From the NCBI GenBank assembly GCA_017397645.1, contig JAFQIE010000017.1, forward strand, positions 1 through 37,748: a stretch of 37,748 nucleotides of DNA, given 5' to 3'. The stretch comes from Lachnospiraceae bacterium. Its GTDB lineage: Bacteria; Bacillota; Clostridia; Lachnospirales; Lachnospiraceae. Each line of letters begins with the position of its first letter. The stretch's first letter is position 1. A model generated the notes under the pieces. That model saw only the letters and a program-made list of their open reading frames with translations. It had not been told where the DNA came from and made no database searches. Made by a program: the position numbers and the translations under genes. Positions 1-8,389 of this stretch are shown piece after piece.

Positions 1-74
1 CCAATGGTAATTTCAGCTGACGGGTGGTATAATTACCATTGGTATTAATTGTTAGTTGCATAACTAATTATACC
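1..74. repeat. Palindromic intergenic segment at window edge
   Basis: A perfect 12-bp inverted repeat (1-12 against 31-42, arms CCAATGGTAATT/AATTACCATTGG) surrounds an 18-nt loop. A second, imperfect inverted repeat (about 41-56 against 59-74, GGTAT...ATACC) follows directly. A TATAAT hexamer lies at 28-33. The segment could be a double operator for a gene outside the window, or a dispersed palindromic repeat; the window does not decide. Confidence 0.5.
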
Positions 75-116
75 AAAAAATCGCTGAAGTCTCTACGACC
101 TCAGCGATTTTTCTTT
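75..116. terminator. Bidirectional intrinsic terminator after the DUF4364 gene
   Basis: Stem arms AAATCGCTGA and TCAGCGATTT (about 78-110) carry an A-run on the left and a T-run on the right, so the hairpin can end transcription from either side. On the minus strand it closes the DUF4364 transcript. Confidence 0.8.
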
Positions 117-159
117 TAGGGGAGTTTTTTTACAGCCCCTTGATCATACCTAATTAATA

Positions 160-675
160 CTAAAACAATTCAGAAATCAGGTATTGGTAAATATCCTGAT
201 TTTTCTTTTGCCAATTGTCGCAGATGGATGCGGCAATTTCTTCGGTGGGAACGGACATGGTCAAGTCCACCAGATTCACGCCACGTTCCTTGACAATCAG
301 ATGTGCATCGTATTCACCGCTGGTGGATTTGTAATAATCCCCCAGTACGGAGACCTCGTTGCGCAAGGTGTATTCGTTTTCGCGGAAGAACTCATTGATA
401 TCAAATTTGATGGCGTCGCTGATGCGGTTTTCAAAGAATGTCAATGTCTCCAAGCCCTCCGGGGTGATGGAGAGATGGGTGCGGTTACGAATGGTTTCAG
501 AAGAAATCAAGGAAGCATTCGTCAACTCGTTGATTACCTGCTGCAGCGTCAAGAAGTTGGTATATTCTTTTTCTAATATAAAATCACTGACCTGGGCGGT
601 GGTCATGGGAAAGGTCACCCTGTTCAGCATGTAAAGTACAATTAATTTATATAGTGTTAAGGGGTCTTGTAACAT
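160..675 (-). CDS. DUF4364 family winged-helix-like protein
   Basis: 171 aa. The sequence and length match the DUF4364 family of Clostridia. The N-terminal half (about residues 1-75) reads like a winged helix: a helical segment beginning PLTLYKLIVLYMLNR, then SDFILEKEYTNFLTLQQ, then a wing around ISPEGLETL-like text (here SITPEGLETL). The C-terminal half is predicted alpha/beta with no catalytic motif I recognise. The ATG is preceded by AAAGGTAGG on the minus strand, a fair ribosome-binding site. It is the second gene of a leftward pair, 83 nt after the radical SAM gene, and ends at the bidirectional terminator at 75-116. The role is probably DNA binding or regulation by family resemblance; no target can be read from the window. 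Confidence 0.8.
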   Translation of the reverse strand: MLQDPLTLYKLIVLYMLNRVTFPMTTAQVSDFILEKEYTNFLTLQQVINELTNASLISSETIRNRTHLSITPEGLETLTFFENRISDAIKFDINEFFRENEYTLRNEVSVLGDYYKSTSGEYDAHLIVKERGVNLVDLTMSVPTEEIAASICDNWQKKNQDIYQYLISELF

Positions 676-758
676 AACTACCTACCTTTCTGTCGGTGCC
701 TTGTGCGGAAAATATATTTGGTCATAATCTGGATCGGTCTGCCCGGTAACAGAATAAT

Positions 759-1751
759 CTATTTCTGTTCCGGGGAATTTGACCAAAGAGAACCCTGGCA
801 GACTCCGTTTTCCCGCATCTTTTTGTGTAGTGTATTGAGGACATCGCGTTTATTGCCGCTCCAAAGCGGCGCAATTAGGATTTTTTTAGGGCCGTCACCG
901 GTAACCCTGTGGATGACGATGCCGGGATCCAAATGCGCTAAACACATTATTAGAATATCCAAATAGGATTCTTTTGTCAATGCAGGGAATACACCTTGTC
1001 GATACAACCCGGCCAAGTCAGTGCCCTCTAAAACATGAAGCAGTTGGAGTTTTACGCCAAAGGGTTTCCAAACATTGAGATATTGGATGGTTTGCAACAT
1101 TTGATCCGTGTTTTCTCCGGGAAGGCCCAGAATAACATGGACAATGAATGGAAGGCCTCGCATTTTTAGATTTCTGCAGGCTTCTTCGAATGTGGAGAGG
1201 GGATAACCACGGCGGATGAAACGGGCAGTTTCCTCATGTATGGTTTGCAGGCCCAACTCAATCCAAACGAATTTGTTTTCAAACTCATTTTGTAAGGACG
1301 AGAGCAAATCCAACACATCAGTGGGCAAACAATCGGGTCTGGTGGCGATAGAAATACCGCATACATAGGGATGAGAAAGTGCCTGTGTGTATATCTCCCG
1401 TAAGTATTCTACAGGTGCGTAGGTATTGGTGTATGCTTGAAAGTAGGCGATGATGCAGGGCGTATGTTGAAGGGAAAACTTTCGGGAAAGCAATCGAATA
1501 CCCTCCGTCAGTTGATGGTCAATATCCCTGCTTGTTGTGGCAGCACAATCGTCACTTCCGCCTATTGGTACAGCAAAGTCTCCACTTCCTCCGGCACTGC
1601 AAAAGATACAGCCGCGGTGGTCCAACTTTCCATCCCGGTTAGGACAGGTCATATGGGCATCCAATGCCACTTTATAGCATTTATAGCCAAAATTGTTTTT
1701 GCAGTAAGCATCCAATGTGTAATAAGGTTTCCCTAACCAGTTACTGTGCAT
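759..1751 (-). CDS. TIGR01212 (YhcC-like) radical SAM protein
   Basis: 330 aa from the ATG at 1751. The cysteine cluster CPNRDGKLDHRGCIFC (about residues 36-51) is the 4Fe-4S/AdoMet signature in the spacing of the YhcC/TIGR01212 family. Further family features are CGISIATRPDC, WIELGLQT and VHVILGLPGE, which lie along the radical SAM TIM barrel. The enzyme would cleave AdoMet to a 5'-deoxyadenosyl radical; the physiological substrate is not established for this family as far as I know. A TTG 27 nt upstream (1778) is also in frame, but AAGGA lies at good distance from the ATG at 1751, so I prefer the shorter form. It is the first gene of a leftward pair with DUF4364 and has its own promoter at 1822-1850. 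Confidence 0.85.
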   Translation of the reverse strand: MHSNWLGKPYYTLDAYCKNNFGYKCYKVALDAHMTCPNRDGKLDHRGCIFCSAGGSGDFAVPIGGSDDCAATTSRDIDHQLTEGIRLLSRKFSLQHTPCIIAYFQAYTNTYAPVEYLREIYTQALSHPYVCGISIATRPDCLPTDVLDLLSSLQNEFENKFVWIELGLQTIHEETARFIRRGYPLSTFEEACRNLKMRGLPFIVHVILGLPGENTDQMLQTIQYLNVWKPFGVKLQLLHVLEGTDLAGLYRQGVFPALTKESYLDILIMCLAHLDPGIVIHRVTGDGPKKILIAPLWSGNKRDVLNTLHKKMRENGVCQGSLWSNSPEQK

Positions 1752-1821
1752 TGCGTATTCCTTATCTTGAAATATCAAATGATTTTCACCCTAATATAAT
1801 AGAATCAGAAGGGTTGCTTTT

Positions 1822-1850
1822 ATCATATATCAGAACCGTCTTTTTCGCAA
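1822..1850 (-). promoter_or_regulatory. Sigma-A promoter for the radical SAM gene
   Basis: On the minus strand TTGCGA (1850-1845) is followed after 17 bp by TATGAT (1827-1822). It points left into the radical SAM-DUF4364 pair and is divergent from rho. Confidence 0.65.
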
Positions 1851-1932
1851 GAATCAAGGAGTATTCGGTTCAAATAGTAAAAAGACTTTTTCGTTCAAAA
1901 AAATGGGTATTCCTATTTTTGAAAAGTTGTAT

Positions 1933-2002
1933 TATAATATATCTGTATCGTTCAATCTCACTTTCGTGAGAGGGGCCCGTCATACTTGTGACGAATCGGG
2001 CC
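1933..2002 (+). promoter_or_regulatory. rho -10 box and structured 5' leader
   Basis: TATAAT at 1933-1938 is a clear -10; the -35 is poor. Downstream the leader holds two hairpins: CTCACTTTCGTGAG (1957-1970), and a larger one with GGCCCG (1974-1979) against CGGGCC (1997-2002) that encloses GTCA/TGAC. There is no T-run after either, so they are not simple terminators. They may take part in autoregulation of rho, which is known in other bacteria; that is inference here. Confidence 0.45.
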
Positions 2003-2039
2003 AAATTTCCCATTTACTGAAGAGCATAAGGAGGATTTT

Positions 2040-3467
2040 ATGAGAGAAAAATATGAATCATTAGCTTTATTGCAATTGAAGGAGTTGGCCAAAGTTCGTG
2101 GCATCAAAGGTGTGTCCACTATGAACAAAGGCGAACTGGTTGAAGCAATGCTTGCGGAAGATGAAAGAGTCAAGAAGGCAGAACAGGAGGCGAAGACCCC
2201 GGCTACAGAGAATCGTGTAACAGAAGTCAAATCTGCGGAGGCGCGTGTAGATGAAGGCGCTGCAAAAACAAGCGAAGAGGCACCTACACCCAGACGGCCC
2301 ATGGATGTATATGATGAAAAGAATTATCCCAAGGAGTTGGATAGCGGCGAGGAGGCTTCCGGTATTTTAGAGGTAATGCCGGACGGATACGGTTTTATCC
2401 GTAGTGAGAATTACATGCCCGGTGACAGTGACGTGTACGTAGCACCCAGCCAAATCAGACGCTTCGGTTTGAAGACGGGTGATATCCTGGTGGGAAATAA
2501 GAGAGTGAAAACCCAGCAGGAAAAGTTCAGTGCCCTTCTTTATATTAAGAGTGTTAATGGCTATACCACAGAGCAGACTATGAAACGCCATTCTTTTGAT
2601 GACATGACACCTATTTTCCCGGATGAGAGAATCCGTTTGGAGACGCCCGGCAGTAGTGTGGCCATGAGAGTGATGGATTTGGTAAGTCCCGTAGGTAAGG
2701 GACAGCGTGGTATGATTGTTTCCCCGCCCAAGGCAGGTAAGACGACCCTGTTAAAGGAAGTGGCAAAGTCCATCCTTCGCACCAATCCCAAAATGCACAT
2801 GTTAATCTTGTTGATTGATGAGCGCCCTGAGGAAGTGACGGATATCAAAGAAGCCATCATTGGAAATAATGTGGAAGTCATTTATTCTACTTTCGATGAA
2901 TTGCCTGAGCACCACAAAAGAGTATCCGAGATGGTAATTGAAAGAGCAAAACGTCTGGTAGAGCATGAAGAGGATGTGGTGATTCTTTTGGACAGTATTA
3001 CTCGACTCGCCAGAGCCTACAATATGGTGGTTCCGCCCAGTGGACGTACCCTTTCCGGTGGTTTAGACCCCGCTGCTTTGCATATGCCCAAGAGGTTCTT
3101 TGGTGCAGCCCGTAATATGAGAGAGGGCGGAAGCTTGACCATCTTGGCAACTGCGCTTGTTGACACAGGCAGCAAGATGGATGATGTGGTGTATGAGGAA
3201 TTCAAGGGAACCGGTAACATGGAAATGATTCTGGATAGAAAACTTTCCGAGAAGAGAATTTTTCCTGCCATTGATTTGGCAAAATCCGGCACCCGAAGAG
3301 AAGATTTGCTTTTGCAGCCGGACGAACTGGAAGCCATCAATATCATGCGTAAGGCGTTGAACGGATTGAAAGCTGACGAGGCCACCGACCGTATTTTGGA
3401 CATGTTCTCCAGAACCCGCAATAATGTTGAGTTTGTTGATATGGTAAAAAAGAATAAATTTATTTAA
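2040..3467 (+). CDS. rho: Transcription termination factor Rho
   Basis: 475 aa. Hexameric RNA-dependent ATPase that ends transcription of untranslated RNA. Residues 1-42 are the Rho N-terminal helical domain, 45-105 an acidic/alanine-rich low-complexity insert, and about 105-180 the cold-shock-like RNA-binding domain (EVMPDGYGFIRS, DVYVAPSQIRRF). Walker A lies at about 219-235 (GQRGMIVSPPKAGKT) and Walker B around VVILLDSITRLARAYN. The Q and R loops are represented by SGGLDPAALHMPKRFFGAARN-like text and EEFKGTGNME. It is longer than the roughly 420-aa E. coli form because of the insert, as in several Firmicutes and Actinobacteria. AAGGAGG stands 6 nt before ATG. It is preceded by a structured leader and followed by the separate promoter of rpmE. 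Confidence 0.98.
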   Translation: MREKYESLALLQLKELAKVRGIKGVSTMNKGELVEAMLAEDERVKKAEQEAKTPATENRVTEVKSAEARVDEGAAKTSEEAPTPRRPMDVYDEKNYPKELDSGEEASGILEVMPDGYGFIRSENYMPGDSDVYVAPSQIRRFGLKTGDILVGNKRVKTQQEKFSALLYIKSVNGYTTEQTMKRHSFDDMTPIFPDERIRLETPGSSVAMRVMDLVSPVGKGQRGMIVSPPKAGKTTLLKEVAKSILRTNPKMHMLILLIDERPEEVTDIKEAIIGNNVEVIYSTFDELPEHHKRVSEMVIERAKRLVEHEEDVVILLDSITRLARAYNMVVPPSGRTLSGGLDPAALHMPKRFFGAARNMREGGSLTILATALVDTGSKMDDVVYEEFKGTGNMEMILDRKLSEKRIFPAIDLAKSGTRREDLLLQPDELEAINIMRKALNGLKADEATDRILDMFSRTRNNVEFVDMVKKNKFI

Positions 3468-3475
3468 AATAGGTC

Positions 3476-3504
3476 TTGAAATCAAAAAAATGATATGATA
3501 CAAT
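3476..3504 (+). promoter_or_regulatory. Sigma-A promoter for rpmE
   Basis: TTGAAA (3476-3481), 17-bp spacer, TACAAT (3499-3504), directly after the rho stop codon. The short leader that follows contains CTGTCT/AGGCAG arms (about 3511-3532), a possible L31-type autoregulatory leader. Confidence 0.65.
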
Positions 3505-3582
3505 GCTTATGCTGTCTGTGGTTCCATAGGCAGTGTGGATGAGAACAAAAAATAACGTAATGATTATAGAGAGGTGAACACA

Positions 3583-3783
3583 ATGAAAGAAGGAATCCAT
3601 CCTGAGTACTATCAGGCAACAGTAACTTGTAACTGTGGTAACACTTTTGTAACCGGTTCTACAAAGCCTGAGATTCACGTGGAAGTTTGCTCTAAGTGCC
3701 ATTCATTCTACACAGGCCAGCAGAAAGTAGCAAGAGCTGACGGACGTATCGAGAAGTTCAACAGAAAATACGGCGTTCAATAA
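3583..3783 (+). CDS. rpmE: Ribosomal protein bL31, zinc-binding type
   Basis: 66 aa beginning [20 protein letters not shown]. Cysteines 16, 18, 36 and 39 form the zinc ribbon of the C+ form of L31, which sits on the 50S subunit and bridges to 30S. An in-frame GTG 9 nt upstream gives a longer reading, but it overlaps the Shine-Dalgarno GAGAGG, and L31 proteins normally begin MKEGIHP, so the ATG at 3583 is chosen. It has its own promoter and a terminator 11 nt downstream. The C+ form is the zinc-replete version; no C- paralogue is in the window. Confidence 0.96.
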   Translation: MKEGIHPEYYQATVTCNCGNTFVTGSTKPEIHVEVCSKCHSFYTGQQKVARADGRIEKFNRKYGVQ

Positions 3784-3793
3784 GAAAGCAAGC

Positions 3794-3828
3794 AAAGGTT
3801 GAGGTGTTAGAATCTCAACCTTTTGTTC
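3794..3828 (+). terminator. Intrinsic terminator after rpmE
   Basis: Arms AAAGGTTGAG (3794-3803) and CTCAACCTTTT (3814-3824) with a T-rich tail. Confidence 0.8.
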
Positions 3829-3850
3829 ATTTACGGGGTGAGGAGACACT

Positions 3851-4888
3851 ATGAAAAAATGTAAAATATATTCCGGTATTGGTGGACAGGCTGTTATCGA
3901 AGGCGTGATGATGAAAAACAAGGACAAATACGCCGTGGCTGTCCGTAAAGATAATGGTGATATTGCCGTGGAAGTGGATCACTTTTCCGGCGTTATGAAT
4001 GGTAATAAATTCCGGTCGCTTCCCTTTGTGAGAGGCGTGTTTAATTTTGTGGAATCCTTGATGCTGGGGATGCGTAGCATCAATATGTCCGCAGAGGTTT
4101 CCATTGAGGAAGAAATTGATTCTGATAAGGCACAGAAGGACAGTAAGATTATGACAGGTGTCATCACTGCAATTTCCGTGATTTTTGCAGTGGCACTTTT
4201 TATCGTTTTGCCCTATTATCTATCCACACTATTTGAAGGCATTGTGGTGAGTAAGTCCTTGATTGCCATTTTGGAAGGGGTGCTTCGTATTGCAATATTT
4301 TTGCTCTATGTCACCGCCATCAGCGCAATGGATGATATCAAGAGGCTGTACCGTTATCATGGCGCAGAGCACAAATGCATTAACTGTATTGAGAAGGGTC
4401 GTCCCCTGACGGTGAGAAATGTGATGCGTAGTTCCAGAATTCACAAAAGATGCGGCACCAGTTTCATGTTTTTTGTGCTGTTTGTGAGCATTATCCTGTT
4501 TTTCTTTATCCGTGTGGAAAACCCTGTGTACAGAGTGGGCTTGCGTATTCTTTTGATGCCCTTGGTGGCAGGTATTTCCTATGAAATCATCCGGTGGGCC
4601 GGTACCAGCAACAACATCTTCGTCAGATTGATTTCTGCACCGGGTATGTGGATCCAGAGGATGACCACTAAGGAGCCTGACAAGGAAATGGTGGAAGTGG
4701 CCATAGCGGCTGTGGAAGCAGTGTTTGACTGGAAACAGTTCTTGAAGGAGAATTTTGATTACGAAGATCCTGAGGAAGTGCCTAAGCAAGAGCAACCTGC
4801 GGAAGAGCAGCCTGTGGAAGAGCAACCCGCAGGAGAAGAGCAGCCTGAAGCACAGGATGAATTGCCGGAAGGATTTGAGGCTTTATGA
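3851..4888 (+). CDS. DUF1385 (YqhQ-like) membrane protein
   Basis: 345 aa. The opening GIGGQAVIEGVMM and the central RYHGAEHKCI are hallmark motifs of DUF1385, the family of B. subtilis YqhQ. Hydrophobic segments at about 100-122, 136-158, 204-222 and 228-245 indicate a polytopic membrane protein. The histidines and cysteines of GAEHK, CINCIEKG and HKRCGTS could bind metal, but no activity is established to my knowledge. The C-terminus (about 310-345) is an acidic Glu-Gln-Pro tail with three near repeats of EEQP, probably disordered and cytoplasmic. Its last codon overlaps the start of prmC (ATGA at 4885), so the two are translationally coupled. In many Firmicutes DUF1385 lies next to rpmE and prmC-prfA, as here. 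Confidence 0.9.
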   Translation: MKKCKIYSGIGGQAVIEGVMMKNKDKYAVAVRKDNGDIAVEVDHFSGVMNGNKFRSLPFVRGVFNFVESLMLGMRSINMSAEVSIEEEIDSDKAQKDSKIMTGVITAISVIFAVALFIVLPYYLSTLFEGIVVSKSLIAILEGVLRIAIFLLYVTAISAMDDIKRLYRYHGAEHKCINCIEKGRPLTVRNVMRSSRIHKRCGTSFMFFVLFVSIILFFFIRVENPVYRVGLRILLMPLVAGISYEIIRWAGTSNNIFVRLISAPGMWIQRMTTKEPDKEMVEVAIAAVEAVFDWKQFLKENFDYEDPEEVPKQEQPAEEQPVEEQPAGEEQPEAQDELPEGFEAL

Positions 4889-5733
4889 CCTACAGGGAAT
4901 TATATCTACAGGGACAGGAAGCCTTAAAGTGTGCAGATATAGAGGAAGCTTCTCTGGATGCCAGATTATTACTTGAATATGTTTGCGGTACCACAAGAAA
5001 TGAATTGCTTCTTGGTGGGGAACGCGAGGTGACAGAGGGACAGATTGCGCAGTATTTGCATTTCATCGGAAGCAGAGCGAAACACATTCCGCTACAACAT
5101 TTAACAGGGACCCAGAACTTTATGGGGCTGGATTTTAAGGTAAATGAGCATGTGCTGATACCCAGGCAGGATACTGAAATACTGGTAGAGGAAGCCATGA
5201 AGCATCTACATGATGGTATGCGGATACTGGACATGTGTACGGGCTCCGGTTGTATTTTGATTAGTTTATTGCATTACTCTAATGATTGTACCGGTGTGGG
5301 GGTGGATATATCCGCAGAAGCACTGACGGTAGCAAGGGAGAATGCAGACCGGTTGTTAAAGGGCAAAGCGGAGAAGATTTCCTTTGTAGAAAGTGATTTA
5401 TTTGAAGATGTGGAAGGACAGTTTGACCTGCTTGTGTCAAATCCTCCATATATATGTAGTAAAGTGATTGAAACCTTGATGCCGGAGGTGCGGGAGCACG
5501 AGCCCCTATCCGCATTGGATGGGACGGAAGATGGCTTGTATTTTTACCGCCGTATCGTGGCAGAAAGTGGGAAATATCTTGTCCCCGGTGGTGTACTGAT
5601 TTTTGAAATTGGTTATGACCAGGGGAAGGCAGTGAGTGACCTTATGATACAAGCAGGCTACAGGGAGGTTCAAGTGTTGCAGGATTATGCAGGTTTGGAC
5701 AGAGTGGTCTGTGGAATTAAGAGTAGAAAGTAG
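4885..5733 (+). CDS. prmC: Peptide chain release factor N5-glutamine methyltransferase PrmC
   Basis: 282 aa. Methylates the glutamine of the GGQ motif in RF1 and RF2 using AdoMet. The N-terminal helical substrate-recognition domain spans about 1-75 (ARLLLEYV). The Rossmann core has motif [12 protein letters not shown] (114-124), the acidic loop VDIS (140-143) and the diagnostic NPPY at 186-189. The start overlaps the DUF1385 stop by 4 nt. It lies 14 nt upstream of prfA, whose product is its substrate, the classical arrangement. Confidence 0.96.
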   Translation: MTYRELYLQGQEALKCADIEEASLDARLLLEYVCGTTRNELLLGGEREVTEGQIAQYLHFIGSRAKHIPLQHLTGTQNFMGLDFKVNEHVLIPRQDTEILVEEAMKHLHDGMRILDMCTGSGCILISLLHYSNDCTGVGVDISAEALTVARENADRLLKGKAEKISFVESDLFEDVEGQFDLLVSNPPYICSKVIETLMPEVREHEPLSALDGTEDGLYFYRRIVAESGKYLVPGGVLIFEIGYDQGKAVSDLMIQAGYREVQVLQDYAGLDRVVCGIKSRK

Positions 5734-5747
5734 TATGGAGATTAGAT

Positions 5748-6824
5748 ATGTTTGATAAGTTAGAAGATTTACTAATCCGATTTGAGGAAATCATGGGTGA
5801 ATTGAATGAGCCCACGGTAACCGGCAATCAGGAGCGTTTCCGCAAGCTGATGAAAGAGCAGAGTGATTTAACTCCCATTGTGGAAGCGTACAAGGAGTAT
5901 AAAAAATGTAAGCAGGATATCGAGGACTCTCTGGTGATGCTGGAGGAGGAAAGCGATGAGGATATGCGCGAAATGCTGAAGGAAGCTTTGAATGACAGCA
6001 AGAAGCGCGTGGAAGAATTGGAACAGGAGATGAAGGTTCTTCTGTTGCCTAAGGACCCTAACGATGAAAAGAACGTTATCGTGGAAATCAGGGCCGGCGC
6101 AGGCGGAGATGAGTCCGCACTTTTTGCGGCAGAAGTGTATCGCATGTATGTACACTACGCAGAAGGTCAGCGTTGGAGGGTGGAAACCATGAACGTGGAC
6201 GAAATCGGCATCGGTGGTATGAAGGAAGTACAGTTCATGATTACCGGACAGGGTGCTTATTCCAAAATGAAATATGAGAGCGGTGTTCACCGCGTACAGC
6301 GTGTGCCTGCAACCGAAAGTGGCGGACGCATCCATACTTCCACCATCAGTGTGGCGGTAATGCCTGAAGTAGACGAGGATATCGATATTGTCATCGATGA
6401 AAAAGATATCCGCATCGATGTCATGCGTGCTTCCGGTAACGGCGGACAGTGTGTCAACACGACAGACTCGGCAGTACGTTTGACCCATTATCCTACAGGT
6501 ATCGTGGTGTACAGCCAGACGGAGAAGTCCCAGTTGCAGAACAAGGCGAAGGCATTTGCCCTGCTGAAAGCAAAACTCTATGATATAGAACAACAGCAAA
6601 GACATGACGCAGAGTCTGAAATGCGCCGCAGCCAGATTGGTACGGGAGACCGTTCCGAGAAGATCCGTACCTACAACTTCCCCCAGGGACGTGTGACGGA
6701 TCATCGTATCAACTTAACCTTATACAAGTTAGATAAGATTATGAATGGAGACATTGAAGAAATCATAGATGCCTGCATTGCAGCGGACCAGGCAGCAAAG
6801 TTGGCTAAGATGAACGAGAATTAA
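5748..6824 (+). CDS. prfA: Peptide chain release factor 1 (RF1)
   Basis: 358 aa. Decodes UAA and UAG and triggers peptidyl-tRNA hydrolysis. The stop-codon tripeptide PAT lies at 187-189 ([11 protein letters not shown]), identifying RF1 rather than RF2. The GGQ motif is at 232-234 within [20 protein letters not shown]; Gln234 is the expected PrmC target. The residue after GGQ is Cys where E. coli has His, a tolerated position. Full length for the family. The short gap to prmC and the 27-nt gap to metF place it in the same transcript. Confidence 0.98.
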   Translation: MFDKLEDLLIRFEEIMGELNEPTVTGNQERFRKLMKEQSDLTPIVEAYKEYKKCKQDIEDSLVMLEEESDEDMREMLKEALNDSKKRVEELEQEMKVLLLPKDPNDEKNVIVEIRAGAGGDESALFAAEVYRMYVHYAEGQRWRVETMNVDEIGIGGMKEVQFMITGQGAYSKMKYESGVHRVQRVPATESGGRIHTSTISVAVMPEVDEDIDIVIDEKDIRIDVMRASGNGGQCVNTTDSAVRLTHYPTGIVVYSQTEKSQLQNKAKAFALLKAKLYDIEQQQRHDAESEMRRSQIGTGDRSEKIRTYNFPQGRVTDHRINLTLYKLDKIMNGDIEEIIDACIAADQAAKLAKMNEN

Positions 6825-6851
6825 AGTGTCTCATTCAAAAGGAATACAGAT

Positions 6852-7730
6852 ATGAAAATGATTGAATTACTTCAGAAAGACACCTTGTCAATTTCATTTG
6901 AGGTGTTTCCGCCTAAGACGGATTCAACCTTTGATAGCGTAAAAGTTGCAACGGAAGAAATTGCAAAACTGCGCCCTGCGTTTATGAGTGTTACCTATGG
7001 CGCCGGTGGGGGCACCAGCAGATACACCCTTGATATTGCAAAGAATATCAAGGAACTTTATGGTGTTCCGACCTTGGAGCATTTGACCTGTGTTTCTTCG
7101 TCCAGAGAAATGGTGAGGGAGAAAATCGCAGAGATTCAGGCGGCAGGGATTGAGAATGTCATGGCGTTGCGTGGAGATATCCCCAAGGAATTGCAGAATG
7201 TAGACCGGAGCCGTTGGGATTATCAGCATGCCATAGAGCTGGTTCGTGAACTGAAAGAGTCAGGTGCTGATTTTTGTATCGGTGGTGCCTGCTACCCGGA
7301 GATACATCCGGAGAGTGTGAACCAAAAAGAAGACATTCATTATTTGAAGGAAAAAGTGGACGCGGGCTGTGAGTTTTTGACTACCCAGATGTTTTTTGAT
7401 AATAACCTGTTCTACAATTTCCTATATAAAATCAGGGAGGCGGGCATCACTGTACCTGTGATTCCCGGTATTATGCCCATTACAAATGCGAACCAGGTGG
7501 CAAGAGCCATCCAGTTGTCCGGATCCTTTATGCCGCAGCGTTTTAAGAGTCTGGTGGATAAATTCGGGTCGGACCCGGCAGCCATGAAACAAGCGGGCAT
7601 TGCATACGCTACAGACCAGATTATAGATTTGTATGCCAACGGCATCACCAACGTGCATGTGTATTCCATGAACAAACCTGATGTGGCTGAAAAAATACAG
7701 GCTAATCTGTCTGATATATTAGGGAAATGA
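6852..7730 (+). CDS. metF: 5,10-methylenetetrahydrofolate reductase
   Basis: 292 aa, a typical bacterial MetF length. A flavin-dependent TIM barrel that reduces methylene-THF to methyl-THF, the methyl donor for methionine synthase. Visible signatures are SFEVFPPKTD near the N-terminus, SVTYGAGGGTS (about 46-56), VMALRGD (about 102-108), FLTTQMFFDN (about 178-187) and PVIPGIMPI. It overlaps the next gene by 4 nt (ATGA at 7727), so the whole methyl-transfer module metF-reactivation protein-metH is coupled. No SAM, cobalamin or T-box element was seen upstream; the gene appears to ride on the prmC-prfA transcript. Confidence 0.97.
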   Translation: MKMIELLQKDTLSISFEVFPPKTDSTFDSVKVATEEIAKLRPAFMSVTYGAGGGTSRYTLDIAKNIKELYGVPTLEHLTCVSSSREMVREKIAEIQAAGIENVMALRGDIPKELQNVDRSRWDYQHAIELVRELKESGADFCIGGACYPEIHPESVNQKEDIHYLKEKVDAGCEFLTTQMFFDNNLFYNFLYKIREAGITVPVIPGIMPITNANQVARAIQLSGSFMPQRFKSLVDKFGSDPAAMKQAGIAYATDQIIDLYANGITNVHVYSMNKPDVAEKIQANLSDILGK

Positions 7731-8389
7731 GTCAAGTGATTTTCGTAAAAACTTATGAAGAACCCATATTTTGCGAACGTGAAATTTTGCGGTACGCAGG
7801 GTGTAAGAAAGCAGATGTAGGGATGGAAGCGCTTCTCAAGGAGTGTATTGAGGAAGCGAGAGAAAAACTGACATACAAAGTATGTTACATAGAACTGCCG
7901 GTGACCATAGAAGAGCATACTTGCGACTTCGATGTGTTTCGTGTGCAGTCCGAAAAATTGACACGATACCTTCGGGTGTGTGATAGAGCCGTCGTCTTTG
8001 CTGCCACGGTGGGAGTGGAAATGGACCGCCTGATAGCAAAGTATAGTCGCCTTTCGCCTTCGAAGGCTTTGTTTTTTCAAGCGTTGGGTGCAGAACGGAT
8101 AGAAGCTTTATGTGATAGATTCTGTGAGGATATGGCGACGCAGTTTGGTCAAAAAGCACTCTCACGATTTAGTCCCGGGTATGGAGACTTGCCGTTGTCC
8201 TGTCAGAAGGATATTTTTTCGGTGCTTGACTGTGAGAGAAAGATAGGGCTTACACTCAATGACAGTCTCTTGATGTCGCCTACGAAATCCGTCACGGCAT
8301 TTATGGGTATTGGTGGAGATGATGGGCCTCACATACATAAGTGTAGTGCCTGCGATATGAAAAATTGTGCATTCAGAGGTATGTTATGA
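7727..8389 (+). CDS. Stand-alone MetH reactivation (AdoMet-binding) domain protein
   Basis: 220 aa. Resembles the C-terminal activation domain of cobalamin-dependent methionine synthase, which binds AdoMet and remethylates the enzyme when cob(I)alamin is oxidised. Diagnostic text is RFSPGYGDLPLSCQKDIF followed by IGLTLNDSLLMSPTKSV, the AdoMet-site pattern of the family. The C-terminus has a cysteine-rich CSACDMKNCAF end, seen in clostridial stand-alone forms. It overlaps both neighbours (metF by 4 nt, metH by 4 nt). Since the adjacent metH lacks this domain, the two polypeptides together would reconstitute the full enzyme. Organisms such as Thermotoga are also known to split MetH this way. 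The reductive partner (a flavodoxin or ferredoxin) is not in the window. Confidence 0.88.
   Translation: MSQVIFVKTYEEPIFCEREILRYAGCKKADVGMEALLKECIEEAREKLTYKVCYIELPVTIEEHTCDFDVFRVQSEKLTRYLRVCDRAVVFAATVGVEMDRLIAKYSRLSPSKALFFQALGAERIEALCDRFCEDMATQFGQKALSRFSPGYGDLPLSCQKDIFSVLDCERKIGLTLNDSLLMSPTKSVTAFMGIGGDDGPHIHKCSACDMKNCAFRGML

Noticed and set aside
677-686. Extra copy of the array half-site near the DUF4364 start
   Set aside because: CTACCTACCT here is explained by the purine-rich ribosome-binding site on the minus strand and is isolated.
703-966. 87-codon plus-strand ORF
   Set aside because: Lies antisense to the end of the radical SAM gene, which has clear family motifs; no ribosome-binding site.
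6441-6452. GGQC in RF1 as a defect
   Set aside because: The GGQ triplet itself is intact; the following position varies among bacterial release factors.
6825-6851. SAM or cobalamin riboswitch before metF
   Set aside because: Only 27 nt lie between prfA and metF, too short for any such element.
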